Part shown: in pieces, positions 23,291 to 35,081 of the stretch
How the letters are laid out: each line of letters opens with the position of its first letter
How positions within the stretch are numbered: the first letter of the stretch is position 1
From: Linanthus parryae
Lineage: Eukaryota; Streptophyta; Magnoliopsida; Ericales; Polemoniaceae
Length of the DNA stretch: 64,000 bases
Direction of reading: 5' to 3'
NCBI GenBank assembly: GCA_023055425.1
Contig: JALGPY010000033.1
Location: forward strand, 3,094,908 to 3,158,907
Made by a program: the position numbers and the translations under genes
Notes under the pieces: generated by a model
The model's database searches: none
What the model saw: only the letters and a program-made list of their open reading frames with translations
Told to the model about the DNA's origin: nothing

Positions 23291-24993
23291 TTGGAGCGCA
23301 AATCAGCCAGGATTCAACAACAAGGAAAGTCTTCTGTCAGAACTAAGAAGAGGGCAATCAAGAAGGATAAGATTGTGATCTCTGATTCGAATTCAGAGAA
23401 CACTCAAAGTTTGCATGAGGATACTCCTCCTGCAAAGAAAATCAAAATAGAAAAGGGAGATGAAGGTTCAAGTTTTGATCCATAGAAGGAGACATAGACT
23501 CAGAGTGGTGATCAACCTAGGTCAGACAAGAAGAAAGGGGGAGAGAAAGGGGGAGAGAAGAAAAAGGCTGGTGAAGAAGAAAAGGGGAAATTTGCTAAGG
23601 AAAGCAAGAAGAAGTCCACTGAAGGAGAACAAGAGAAGGAGAAACTTACTTAGAAGAAATCAAGGGTTAAGCAAGTTGCTGCTGCAACCAAAAAGGGTTA
23701 TCAAGGTAAAAATGTACTCCTTCAGATTGGTTTGTTAGTTCTGAATTTAGGACAGTTTGGATGCAAGGGTATGCTTCTTTTTAGGTTGCTTTTTGTAGTA
23801 TGATTTCTTAAGAGTTATTAGATAAACTGGATGTTGACTGTATGTGGAAGTTAAGGGATTATGCAGTTTGGAAGGTGTTAAATCGTAGTTCAAAATCTTA
23901 TCCTAGGTTAACTAGTCTGTTTATCTGAACTTGGTTCAAGAAGGAGAAGATAAATTGGTATTAACCTCTAAGGTGGCTTGGATAAACTTAAGGATAGATC
24001 ATAGGAATTTTTCCAAATTCTTGGGCATTCCTAAAAAATATAATGTTGGTAATCATTCTGATAGGAAGGAGTGTCTAGAGAAAGCCAAAGCTATGTTCTT
24101 CATTGATGGTGTTTCCTCTGGTCCCAAACAGTTGACACACTCTGTGCTCAACTGTGAAGCCAAAATTTTGTTTACAATTCTGATGAGAAGTGTTGTTCCT
24201 AGGGAAAACTCAAGAGAGTTGGTTACTGATAAAGTTCTTATCCTGATGTGCCTGATATGTCAAGGGTTTGAGATTGACTTGCCAACAGTGATTATGGAGC
24301 ATATGATCTACTGTGCTACTAGAACTAGAAACCATCCTCTTCCCTATGCCAACCTATTACCTCTTTTCTTTGAGCATTTTGAGGTACCAGTGAAAGGAGA
24401 GGAGAAGATAAATGGTGGGTTTGGGATAATTGATGAGACTGCTTTACAGAGGATTGGAGTAGTTCAGAACGGGAAAAGGTCATTGGAAGTTCTATTCAGA
24501 GTTTTCCAAGGCTGAGCTTGAAGAGAAAGAGTTTGTTAAACTTAAGGGGGCTACAACAGCAAAGGGACAGGCAAATGAGGATTACTCTTTGTTGGTTGAG
24601 AAGTTTGAGGATCAGCATGTTGAGATTGAAGATCTTAGACAAAGACTGTTCGATCTATCTTATGAGTTTAATCAGTTCAAGGGTTTGACGAATGTGATGA
24701 ATGGAAAAATGGATGTTGTTATCAAAGGTTTGAACCTGGAAAAGATTCCTTCTGCTACTAGTCATGACACCTTTGTTGACTAAGATGAAAGGATAGGTGA
24801 ATTCTTGAAGAAGAAGAAGAAGCCTATTCCAGTCTGCTGAAGACAGAGGTGTTGATGCAGCTACAGAGGGTGATTCAGCTCAGATTAAGAACAAGAAGGT
24901 GGATGAGATCATTGAGGAAGTTGTTGATGAGGTGGATGCTGAACAAGAATAAAGTCAGTCTGCTGAAGATGCTGAAAGTGACGAAGACGTTTG
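23291..24993 (+). pseudogene. Extra (env-like / plant-transposon-protein) ORF of element D
   Basis: The best-kept copy in the window. The N-terminus is strongly basic (KSARIQQQGKSSVRTKKRA) with a stretch like a nuclear signal (PPAKKIKIEK). The apparent first codon is TTG, so the original ATG is lost or lies upstream. The core, 23931-24515, has VAWINLRIDHRNFSKFLG, KQLTHSVLNCEAKILFTIL, VIMEHMIYC, HPLPYANLLPLFFEHFEVP and GGFGIIDET. A C-terminal region follows with DQHVEIEDLRQRLFDL (coiled coil) and an acidic tail. At least two frameshifts and several stops break it. In SIRE1-type elements this position is called env-like; nothing here looks like a membrane protein. Confidence 0.72.
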
Positions 24994-25189
24994 AGAAGGC
25001 TTAGAGAAAGGCCAAGCATCATAGAAGAAGTGAAGATCTGAGAAGACCAAAGCCTTGATCCTTTCTTTCTGTGTTTTTCTTTTCTTCTTTTCTGTTCTCA
25101 AGGCCTTGACATTCAGTAGGAAATTATTTTTTTTGTTAAGTTTTTTTGAAGACTCTGAGTAAGGATCCAAGATTTCTTCACCTTTACTT

Positions 25190-25457
25190 GATGAAAGTCA
25201 AAAAGGGGGAGAAATTACATGCTAGTAGTGTTACTTCAGTTTTTGGATAAGTTTAGCTAATAATATTTTGAGTTTTTGTGTTAATCAGTTGTGTTCTGTG
25301 ATTATTTGTGATCTGTGTTTGCTGGTTATGTAGATCTAATATGGTTTGACTGGTATTACTGTTTATTGTCTCTGCAAATGTTGATATCTAATTCTTACAA
25401 GAAGTTGCGAGGACATTTACACAAGATTCTGGGTTTTGTCTTTCACAAGGGGGAGAT
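25190..25457 (+). promoter_or_regulatory. Repeated polypurine tracts before the LTR of D
   Basis: GAAAGTCAAAAAGGGGGAG lies at about 25195-25213, and CACAAGGGGGAGAT immediately precedes the LTR (25444-25457). The repeated AAGGGGGAGA signal with about 240 bp between copies is characteristic of Sireviruses. Confidence 0.8.
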
Positions 25458-27014
25458 TGTTGACTCAAAGACTTCTAAGTGTGTTTTGAGAAGTAACTGT
25501 TTTGAGTGATGAAAGACAAAGAAAAAGTATTTCTGAGGCTCCAAGGCCATGAGATACTGATCAGAGCTTCAAAGACTTGAGAGTTGCTTTATTATACTGT
25601 ATGCTGTAATAATCTTGTGTTGCAGGTTGTATATATGATGTTCAAGATCTGAGATTTGCTGCAAATATCTATGTTATATATTCTTTATACATCTAACATA
25701 ATTGCAGATATCCTGATCAGAGAGAATCAAAGATTTCTGGTCTCAACATTGAAAGACTGTGAAGCATGTTCAGAGCTTCAAGGCCTTGAGATGTGCCTTA
25801 GCTGCTGACAGTTTTTACAGAGTTAATTTGATTCTTTCTTTGCAGGGTTTGAACTTTATTATTATGATTGTTTAATGACTTCTAAAAGTCTTAAAATAGT
25901 TTGTCATGAGTTATATGTTTAAGAAGTTAACCAGATTATTGTTTTATTCACACATCCAGTTTTTATTCAGAAACCGGAAATCCAAACAGACTTAGTGTCG
26001 ATTTTGTTGTTGTTGTGTTTTAATATTGTTGCAGGTTTGTTAAACGTGCAAGGGCAATCTCAACAAAATCCATGGGATATCTACTCAGAGCTGTTTCAAA
26101 TTGCAGTTAGAAAGGATGAGGATTTGCAGGAACTGAGATCCTAAAATATCTCATTCAGTTGCAGAGAGTGGATAAAAGACTGAATTGAATTTTGAAAGAT
26201 ATAGAAGCTTTCAGAGAACTGAGAGAGGTGTGGAAAATTCGTGGAAGACCAGACATTCAAACACACACATATTCAGGCTTCAATTATAGCTTTCAGAAGA
26301 TCAATCATTCCGGTTTCCTGAAGAACACATCCAGGCCTTCAAAAGCTTATTTTTCTACTGTGTTCTTATTATGTTTCGTAATATGCTTATCTTTTGTATC
26401 TCTAAAACCTCACTAAACCTAGTGGTTGGTTGTTCAAGTGAACAACAAGAGGTTCTTGTTAGCTCAATAGTTAGTAGCTCGTACTAGATAGGTTTGGAAC
26501 CACAAGCTGTATAGGTGTAGGGGAATGCACTTAGGCTTGAAAATCTAGGGCGCTCTGTGTGAGTAATAAGAAGTGTTTGCCCAATCCAGGGGGGATTAGA
26601 TCCCTCAGGAAGAGATTAGGTCCATTGCGACTGAACTCTTTAAATTTCCTTGTGTTCTTTACTTTACATTTTTGTTATTCTCTGTTGCAAACAACTCAAA
26701 TCAAACTAGGGTTTATCAACTTAGAACTCGTGATTGTTCAAGGCCTTGAAGCTTTCTGTTTGCCTTAGAAAGTTTCTGACTAGTTTTCTAAAATCTCAAT
26801 GCCTTGAGATTTGAGTTTCTCACATATTTACTTAGTTAGAATTTGTGTTTAGCAAACAGTTTCCATACTCTATTCAACCCCCCTTCTAGAGTATTTTGGT
26901 CATGTTTATAGTCTACATTACAAACTTTCAATTTGCAAAAAGTTGGCATACATTATTCAACCCCCCTTTCTAGAGTATCTTAGCTACTTATGCATCTGCA
27001 TACTCACACTTTCA
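25458..27014 (+). repeat. Full LTR of element D
   Basis: The LTR starts TGTTGACTCAAAGAC after the purine tract and ends CACACTTTCA directly before the primer site (1,557 bp). It contains AAGGCCTT palindromes (for example at about 25780 and 26737). The hallmark CAACCCCCCTTCTAGAGTAT near its end is present twice (about 26875-26897 and 26946-26968), which points to a local duplication of about 70 bp. A 3' fragment of the same LTR type is at 29880-30532. Confidence 0.85.
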
Positions 27015-27028
27015 GTTGGTATCAGAGC
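27015..27028 (+). other. Met-tRNA primer-binding site of D
   Basis: GTTGGTATCAGAGC, complementary to the 3' end of initiator Met-tRNA, follows the LTR end TTTCA directly. It is the only undamaged Sirevirus primer site in the window and fixes the LTR boundary. Confidence 0.9.
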
Positions 27029-27064
27029 TTGTATCACTGTATAAGATTTAACCATCTGGTGATC

Positions 27065-28676
27065 ATGAATGTTGCAGGTGATTGTGGTTTCTCATAGGGA
27101 AGAGCTGCTAACAGACCTCCTCTATTCTTCGGAGAAAAGTTTGCTCACTGGAAAGCTCTCATGAAAATGTTCATCATTGATCAAGATCTAGAGCTTTGGA
27201 CCATTATAAAAAATGGACCCCATACTTTCTACACAGAGAAAGATGGGATGAGAACTCCCAAAACAGAAGACTCACTCTCGTCTTCTGAATTAAAGCAATT
27301 TTTTAAGAGCTACAAGGATATTAACATTTTGTATTGTGCTTTGAGTACAGATGAATTCAACAAGATCTCTGGATGCACAACTGCTAAAGAAATCTGGGAT
27401 ACACTTGTGGTTACCTTTGAAGGAACCAGTCAAGTCAAGCAAACCAAGATCAACATTTATCTCAGACAATATGAGCTGTTCAAAATGAATGCAGATGATT
27501 CCATCAGGGACATGTTCAAGAGGTTCACTAGTATTGTCAACAACCTTGACTCACTAGGAAAACATTTTTCCAATGAACAAAAGGTGAGGAAGATTCTCGG
27601 AAGTCTTCCAAAGGCAAAATGGGAACCAAAAACCACAGCCATTGAAGAAGCTTAGAATCTCTCAACTTTACAACTTGATGACCTACAAGGGAAGCGCCTG
27701 ACACATGAGATATCTATGAATGAAGTTGATGGAGAACTCCCAGATGGTGTCAAGAACTTAGCTCTCAAAGCCAAAGAAAATGAGAGAACAGAAAGCCTTG
27801 AAACTGAGGATGGTGATGATGAAGATCCAATTGCCTTAATTTCCAAAGCCTTGACAAAGATTCTCAAAATGAAGAAAAACTTTTGAAACAAAGACTTCAA
27901 CATATAAAGGCATAGATCATCCAACATCAAGGACTAGAAAGGTAAGTCCTCTTCACAGAACAAGTCAAAAGTTATGAACTGCTTTGAGTGTAATGATGCA
28001 AGAAACTTGATAAGAGACTGTCCACACAAAAAGAGCAAGAACTTTCAAAAGAAAGATCATGACAGAAGAAAGAAAGCCATGATAGCTTCATGGAGTGATT
28101 CAGATAGCTCTATGGCATACCTATTCTTCATGGCCAAGCATGATGAAAGTCCTGAAAAGAACATTGAGGTCATGGTAAATTTTCTAATCTCAAACAAAAG
28201 AAGCTCTTTCAGTATATCTCTCACCAATGCTTTTAATGAGGAAGATTACCTGAAAGAGATCAGAATTTTGAAAGAACAAGTTCATGAGCAAGAAAAAGAA
28301 AACTTACAACTTGTTTGCCTAAATCATAATCTTGAAATATCCCAGAAGAAAACTGACAGTTATTTCAAGCCCTTGAAAACACAAGTCAAGGAAGTAGTCT
28401 CTGAAAAATCCTGAGTGAGTGACATCCTTGTTTATCGTGAGTGACATCCTTGTTAATCTAAGACATCAGGTTTACGATTTAGAGAAATAAAAGATTACTC
28501 TTACTGAGAAACTTGAAGAATCTGAATTGGTCAAAGTCATGCTTGCTGGATCAGAACACAAGTTGAACTTGATTCTTGGAGGAAGTTCACAGTCTGTTCA
28601 CAAAGCTGGTATTGGATTCAATCCAAACTTTCCAAGAAGAAACAATGCCAGATTTGTGAAAGATGGAAACAAAACT
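27065..28676 (+). pseudogene. gag of element D (UBN2-type)
   Basis: The ATG at 27065 (MNVAGDCGFS) is followed within ten codons by a TAG. The frame then reads RAANRPPLFFGEKFAHWK, FIIDQDLELWTIIKNGPHTF, EIWDTLVVTFEG, RDMFKRFTSIVNNLDSLGKH and a stop at 27655. The first zinc knuckle reads CFECNDARNLIRDC, with the His and Gly lost. There are more stops near 27880-27945, a coiled-coil part with FKPLKTQVKE, and a stop at 28413. The end (KDGNKTS) is cut just before the second zinc knuckle by element K. Confidence 0.87.
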
Positions 28677-29210
28677 TCCCTCGGCAGCGGGGCGAGGGGT
28701 TGCCGCAGGCGGAGGCGACACATATGCCGCAGGAGGGCTAGGGATGTATTGCGAATTCACGTTACCCCAGACTGCCGTTGGAGGAGGCAAGGGATACCGT
28801 GAGGCCGGATTAGGTACCAAAGCCGGTGGCTGAGGAGTATGAGCAGCGAGAGGCAACATTTGAGCTGTTGACCCCTGAATTGAGGGTAGCTGCGTAGTCG
28901 CCGGTGGAGTTTGCAGATTAGGGTTGGGTGGTGTGGTTGACACTCCCAATCCTTGAGTGGTGGAGACTCCTCCTCCCTGAGAGACGGCGGAGGCTGTTGA
29001 AGAGTTTGGAGCAAGAGTCCCTAAGACAGCCATGATCCGTTCTAGCTACGCAGATTGAGCTTTGAGAACCTTCGCCTGAATCTGGATGGTGGCGTCCAAG
29101 GCTTCTAGCGTCGGAGCTTCACCGGTAGCTGTAGGAGTACGGCGAATCTCCTCTCCTGAGGCGGCCTCCGTGGAAGGCGATCTGTTACTGACATCATCCT
29201 CCTGAGACAT
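28677..29210 (-). pseudogene. gag N-terminus of Ty3/gypsy element K
   Basis: The minus strand ATG at 29208-29210 opens MSQEDDVSNRSPSTEAASGE. After one in-frame TAG (29046-29048) it continues IMAVLGTLAPN and a Pro/Ala/Gln-rich stretch (PPNPNLQTPPATTQ, SPPAAYVSPPPAA). Proline-rich low-complexity N-termini are common in gag of plant Tat-type gypsy elements. The frame then runs into element D sequence at 28676, so only the first ~170 codons survive. The assignment comes mainly from its place behind the LTR and primer site. Confidence 0.6.
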
Positions 29211-29250
29211 GGTTGCTTGAGATGGTAGGTTCAAGTCGGGTTCACCAAAA

Positions 29251-29879
29251 TGTGCACAAGAAAATCCGGCGGGGAGCACTCTGTGTACACCCGAGAGCAG
29301 AGGATCGGAAATGGCACAGGAAGAGTTGGGTTGTGTATAGGGAGAGAGTAAGGCAGCAGTAATGTCTGAGAAAGAGACAGGGGTTTGGCAGAGCTTCCGC
29401 GTATGTCTGATGTGTTCTCCTTTGTATGGAAAGGTTAACGTCCTATATATAACGTAGAATGTGACCGTTGTAGTGTGGTTAATGCGCCCATCAATGGAGG
29501 CTTAATTAGCTTAACCACAACGGTACGTTCGTCCGCATATGTAGGGACCGTTACAGCACGTTATGCGCGAATACCGGAACCGTTATGGGGTTGACCGGGT
29601 TTCACCGGATTGACCGGGTTTATGGAGCTCGTGCCATAAATCTCTCAAAAGCATTTACTAAAGGTCGCGCGCGGGCTTGGCTCGCACGCGACAGGACTTA
29701 CTCTAGCCTCCAAACCACTAAGTCCCTACAAGTCCCGTGCAGTGGTATGCGAGGGCCCTGTCTCGCAGCCCCCACATGGATCAGCGCGGCTGTTGATCCA
29801 GTGTGTGTGGAGCACAATATGGTGTGCTAAATGATTGCCACGTTGCCAAGATCTGTCACCTCAGAAAGCACTATCTACA
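29251..29879 (-). repeat. 5' LTR of gypsy element K with adjacent primer site
   Basis: On the minus strand it starts TGTAGATAGTGCTTTC and ends CTTGTGCACA (629 bp). It is followed by TTTTGGTGAACCCGACTTG (29232-29250), a primer site that is not the Met-tRNA type. It shares long blocks with the LTR at 54844-55673: the CCTCCAAACCACTAAGTCCC block, GCGCGCGGGCTTGG, and TATATATAGGA followed by CGTTAACCTTTCC. K and F are therefore the same gypsy family in opposite orientations. A TATA-like CTATATATA lies near 29443-29455. Confidence 0.85.
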
Positions 29880-30532
29880 AAAAGCATTAAATAAGTTCTT
29901 CATTCTTCATATCCATTCACATAAGTTCACAGCATTTTCACTACAGTTTTCTACTCTTAGTGTTCTTCTGTATAGAGCTATATTGGTAGATCACTTCTAT
30001 ATTATTTCTACATCTATTCTCAATGATTGTTCAAAGCGAACAACAGTCTATTCTTAGTTATCACTTTGCTAGAGCAGATACTAGACAGGTTAGGGAAAAC
30101 CACAAGCTGTAACAGAGTAAGGGAATTCTCTGGGCTTGAGTTCGAGGGCTTAGATTTTTATTAATAAGAATTGAGTTGAAAATCCTGCAGGGATCTAATC
30201 CTTGAGGTAGATACGTAGTTCCAAGTGCAATGAACTCTATAAATCACTTGTCTTCTGCATTCTCAGTTCATTTACTTTCATAGATTTTGCAGCACACAAA
30301 ACTGTTTATTTTTCAAGGGTCTGAACTTGTTTTTAAGGCCTTGAAAAAGGCATACTTGCTCTATACTTTCTGTATCTACTTCAAAGGCTTGAACTAGCTT
30401 TCAAGGCCTTAATTTATTTGTTTGCACAATTTTTCATCTTCCTAGCAAGTTTTGTAAAAAGTTGGCATAATCTATTCAACCCCCCTTCTAGAGTATCTTA
30501 GCTTCTTATACATGTGCATAGTCACACTTTCA
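29880..30532 (+). repeat. 3' part of a D-type LTR
   Basis: It matches the second half of the LTR at 25458-27014: AACCACAAGCTGTA, GGGATCTAATCCTTGAGG and CTATTCAACCCCCCTTCTAG, ending CACACTTTCA at 30532. No primer site follows; the next base begins a B-type LTR. Its start is cut by the end of element K. Confidence 0.8.
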
Positions 30533-31714
30533 TATATGTTGTGCAATTTGTGAACATAATGAAATGTAGAACAGTAAAAGAGATGAACACAGTGATTTTT
30601 TATGAAGTTTAGCCACCAATGGACCTACTCTTCGCCCGAGACATACTATCCCTCCAGAATTTCAAAAGCTTCTTATTAATCCCAGACATTGCCCTAGATC
30701 TCAATCCTAAGTGAATTCCTTAGATATATACAACTTGTAGTTCCCAACCTATCTAGTTTCTGCTACAATCTGATGAAACATTAAGAACCTCTGTTGATTT
30801 ATAGATCTCAAATGAAATGCACAGATAAAGAACAGTATAGAAGAACACATATATAGAATAAGCAATGATGCTCAAATGTGTTCTTTAGAGTTCAGGATGG
30901 ATTTATCTTATGAAAAGTTGAATCTCCAATGTGATTGAATTGATGAAGAGTTGATTGATGATCTCCCACGAATATTCTCTCTTCAGTTTATCTGTTGATC
31001 AGTCTCTGCTTGATATTCATATCCAATATTTATCAAACTTGCAGTAATAACTTGAGAGATTTTAAGAACATATTTCCTACAAATCCTCAACCCCTAACTG
31101 CTTCTTTTCAATAGCTATGATTGAATAGCTGATTTGATTTTGTTAGGAAGGTTTGATCAACGACTAGTCCTGCAAATATTGAACACAAGATCAAAAAAAA
31201 TCAGCCGAAAGTCATGTTTGGCAGGCCATTTAAACCAATATGCATAGCTGTATTTTGAGTGTAATCAATAAATAACTATACCAGAATAATAATCAATATT
31301 AAAAAGACAACTTAGACTATTCAATAACCAAGCATACAACTTGATATAACATCCTGCAATAAGAATCTCTTAGTTAGAATTTCATAGACACAGGTCTAAG
31401 GGAAAGTTCCAAAGCTTTGGCCAACAACAAGTGATCCTTAAGACATATCAAACTTCATACTTATCTAGTATTATTAGCACAACGTAGAAGGTCAATATAT
31501 TTGAAAGAGATACATTACTATAAACATCATTGAAACGAATGCCAAGCGTGCAACACAGAAACTGTCAATCAAACATGCAGCAAGATCATAAGTAATATTG
31601 AACTTCAAAGCTTTGGAGCTTTGAACCTGTCTCTAAAGCAAATCTGTCTTTCATCATCTTCACAACTCCCCATGAGTTTATACACCTTATTGATTCAAAC
31701 AGATTGAATAAACA
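30533..31714 (-). repeat. B-type LTR, U5 end missing
   Basis: It is homologous to the element B LTR (12938-14162): TGTTGTGCAATTTGTGAA, then the CCACCAATGG(A/G)CCTACTCTTC block and the ATGATGCTCAAATGTGTTCTT block, ending GATTGAATAAACA. About 220 bp of the LTR end are missing at its left side. Palindromes CCAAAGCTTTGG (about 31411) and CAAAGCTTTGGAG (about 31606) are kept. No purine tract follows at 31715, so it may be a truncated solo LTR. Confidence 0.78.
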
Positions 31715-32515
31715 AGCTTGCATAGAACCCCAACTTAAAGATTCCATTTATGAACGAGAGTCTAGATTCAGTTAACCTATAATTCATTATTCAATCGTAG
31801 CTTCTTCATCTTGTAGGTATTCAAATTCAGTCTTCAAATTGTAGCTAGTATTAGATTGATTATCAATTGCAATCCCTGAAAAGTATAAAAAACAAAAAAC
31901 ATATATGAAATTAAATATATTTCCTAGAAAGAATGAACATAGTGAAAGCTTTTCTCTACAAATTGTGATCTTCATCATTTTACAAACTATCTTTTAATTT
32001 ATCCGTTACGATTGAAAATTCTTGCCTAACTAACTTAATGGTGTATCAGCAATTACATAAACTTAGGTTTCATGCAACGGCACGGATTGAGACAATTGAA
32101 TAATTTCCTTTTATAAACCCAAATTAGGGTTTATGCATATTCATTCAGCAAACTTTGGTGCCATTTCATTATGAGTGAAAATCTTTCGCTTATTCTTAAA
32201 TCTGTGTGAATTCTAGTTGATTTTTCAAGAAACCTCCAAAGTTTCTTTAGATAGAAAGCACACGAGAAGAAGTACTAATGTATGCAAACTACAATATAAC
32301 TGGCTATGAATATTGTAAATGGAGTGCTAAAACTTATATCATGTAGGATTCCGAATTTGAACTGAAGGGAAAACTATAGGAAGAGATTAATCAAAAACGT
32401 ACAACAAATTCAATTTGTCTACCCTCCCAAAAGTTTTGAGTCAAAATATTATTACTAACACAATTTTCAGTGTATTAGACTATGCTGACACAAAAAAAAA
32501 ATAGTATTTCAAGAC

Positions 32516-32590
32516 AACATCCCGGGCTTGGCCAGAGCTGCAAGAACATAGTCTCGTGGCACTACAGGGTCATCCTTAAACATTCGAACG
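32516..32590 (-). pseudogene. Possible terminal exon, unrecognised
   Basis: The minus strand gives VGVRMFKDDPVVPRDYVLA then ALAKPGMLS and a TGA, bounded upstream by a stop. The composition looks like real protein and it ends cleanly. I do not recognise the family. It lies about 270 bp downstream, on the same strand, of the two exon-like pieces at 32859-32974. Confidence 0.25.
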
Positions 32591-32858
32591 CCAACTTATC
32601 TTGTTTAACAAATCAAAATCAATAAGGAGGAAGCATCAAATATCCCTCTACAGAATCAGAATCAACACAAAAACATGCAGGGAACCTTTAAAAGACTACA
32701 AGTCTGAGCATGATTCGGAACCCACAAACAACATGCATGCATCACGATCCTCTAACCAAGGAGTCTACAACGGTCGAATTTGAAAAAACAACCAAATATT
32801 GGCGTTGCAGATGGATGAAACAATAGTTTACAATACATTTTTGGTGTTCATGAGGTAC

Positions 32859-32974
32859 CTCTGCATCTGCTTCTGCTGCCCTCTTCTGGTCTTCAATTTC
32901 TTCCTCCTTAGTTCAGAAAACAGTGTCAAACAACAAAAACAAAAACAAACCTGTGATTTCCTGTTGCTAGCCAT
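32859..32974 (-). pseudogene. Possible small exons (MASNRKSQ / EEEIEDQKRAAEADAE)
   Basis: An ATG at 32974 gives MASNRKSQ up to CAG|GTTTG (32951). After CTAAG (32907) an in-phase block EEEIEDQKRAAEADAE ends at GAG|GTACC (32859). Donor and acceptor dinucleotides are correct and phases agree, but the implied intron is only 44 nt, shorter than usual for plants. A chance arrangement or a shortened intron in a pseudogene are both possible. Confidence 0.22.
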
Positions 32975-33704
32975 GAACACCAGAGATCGATAAGAGAGAG
33001 TAAAGGGCGTGGTTCCCCTTACAAGATCAAACCTAGTGTAGGTTGTTGATTTGGTTATTTTAATCTCCAGCATTTAGGGTTTGATAGCATCGGAGAGTGA
33101 GTAGGAAGATGAAGATCTTATTAGATTCTTTAAATTATGGCTTGTGAGAGAGATAGATGAAGATTGTATCTGATTCTTCAAATCAGGGCCTGTGAGAGTG
33201 AACTCCTCGTTGACTACACTACAGTGGCGGTCATTAATGGGTGTGAGTTGGAAATAGTGTTTAACGTTCACTTTTTTTTAGTAAAAATCGGGATTTTTAT
33301 TCATTTCTCGATACATGAAATTGAACTACCTAGTACCTACCACTCTAGTAACACGCTGTATTTTATGTCTTGCGCACTAAAGAAGACTGGTAGGATTAAA
33401 ATACTTTCGCGAAACTCTACCTATTTCCTAAGAATATAGTCACTCCAAAACGATTGAACCTCACGATATCGTTGGGAGATTTTGTGTTTAATAGTACCGA
33501 TGTGGAAGACCTTCTCGAGATCCGTTCCAACCCATGAGCCATAAATATTTGTGTGCGAATAAGGAATGATTTGTCAAGCATAATTAGGAGCGGTTTCTTC
33601 CATCAAATGATGGCTAACTACCGCATTAGAGCAGCCAAATACACTTGGGAGCGGTTCCCTTCCGTCAAGGGGCGGCCAACTACCGCCTAGGAACGCTCAA
33701 CTAC

Positions 33705-34922
33705 CGTGGAGGAGTGTACAGCAGACAGAATACATGATCAATACTCTAGAAGGGGGGGGGGTGTCATATAGTATGCCAACTTTTGCTAAACTTGCAAAAA
33801 GAGTGGTTTCAAAAGATTTGCAATGAGTAAAGAGTATTTCAAGGGCTTGAAATGAGTTTCAAATCCTTGGAATGAAAACACTTGTAGTACAGAAGCTAAG
33901 TTTATTTCAAGGCCTTGAAATGAGCTTCAAACCCTTGAAATAAAACCTAATATGTTTGCTACAAGTTTTCACATGTTATATAGAGTTTAGTCCACTTGGA
34001 CCTACGTCTCTACCGCAGGGACTTGATCCATGCAGGATTTTCAACTCAATTTTAATTAATCAAAAGTTAAGCCCTAGATCTCAAGCACAAAGAGATGCCT
34101 TACTCTGTTAGAGCTTGTGGTTCTCACTAACCTATCTCGTACCTGCTCTAGCTAAGTGATTAACTAAGAATTCTCTATTGTGCACCTTGAACAATCCACG
34201 AGACATAAATGAGAAGAAGTATTCAAATGATATACAAATGCAAAGCTCAGAAAGAAGAAACATTGAGAACAAGTTCTTTAGTGAATGTGTTGTGTTCGTC
34301 TGATGGTTTTGATGATGTTTGATCTGCTTCTTTGCTTCTTGTCAGTCCTGAATGTTGTTTGAGTGTCTCTATATCTTGTTCTCTTTTGTTTTTCGAAATT
34401 ATTCAATCAAAGTCCTTCTTATACATATAGTTTTAATTTCATATCTTCAAGATCTTTTCATAACAAACTTTTCTATTTTGTAGCCGCAATGTTGACTTCT
34501 TTAACTACTTCTCGCAACGGATAGTTGCTCAGTATCTTCAAAGATACTGATTTGATATTGTTTAGAAACATGTTGGGAAGCTTTCAAACATGTAGATTGA
34601 TCAGGGAATCAAATCATCAAGCAGTTTTCCTTCCTGCAAAACACAATTTAGGAAACAACTTCCTATAAAATAGTAAACATAATATCCCTTCAAAACTTAG
34701 TTAAGCAGAAGGATGAGGTACGGTTTAGAGTGTAAAAGTACTTTTTCTTTTATCATCAAGTAACAACTAATCAAGCACAGGGGTTTAAGAGTTAAACCTA
34801 GATCAGAATACTCCCCGTAAGTTCATGCACATAAAGCACTATCAGTTTCAAAGCTCTGAAAGCTGTTTCAAGGCATTGAAATAGACTAGCTATTTCAAGC
34901 CTGTGAGACCAAGCCGAACATA
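33705..34922 (-). repeat. 3' LTR of element C
   Basis: It matches the LTR of A throughout: GGAGTGTACAGCAGACAGAAT, then CTAGAAGGGGGGGGG, with CTAGCTATTTCAAGCCTGTGA near the right edge, before ATCTCCCCCTTGATGAAAG (the purine tract on the minus strand, about 34925-34942). It is about 1.22 kb; both edges are uncertain by a few bases. AAGGCCTT palindromes occur at about 33909 and 34868. Confidence 0.82.
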
Positions 34923-35081
34923 AAATCTCCCCCTTGATGAAAGATAAAACCACAATCTGTTTGGAACTATGTTTCTGCCAAAAATACTCATTAGAACATA
35001 GCAGAATAAATCATAACACATAATTTCAAAAATTGAACTTATTAATTTTGCAAATGACAACAAAGTTTCAGATAGTCCTAC

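Larger units (their letters stand above)
22100..28676 (+). mobile_element. Element D: Sirevirus-like 3' half, shared LTR, then 5' half
   Basis: The order on the plus strand is: end of RT, RNase H, purine tract, extra ORF, purine tracts, one LTR (25458-27014), primer site, gag. A single LTR thus serves as 3' LTR for the left part and 5' LTR for the right part. It is the tandem structure left by unequal recombination between elements, or two truncated relatives joined by chance. The left part begins in degenerate RT sequence; the right part is cut at 28676 by gypsy element K. Confidence 0.85.
31715..33704. other. Mostly unique host-like DNA
   Basis: No transposon ends are seen. Two short coding-like stretches on the minus strand are listed separately (32516-32590 and 32859-32974). 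A duplication of about 50 bp, GAAGAT-ATTAGATTCTT / GAAGATTGTATCTGATTCTT, occurs at about 33105-33190. The rest is AT-rich with no recognisable gene. Confidence 0.4.
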
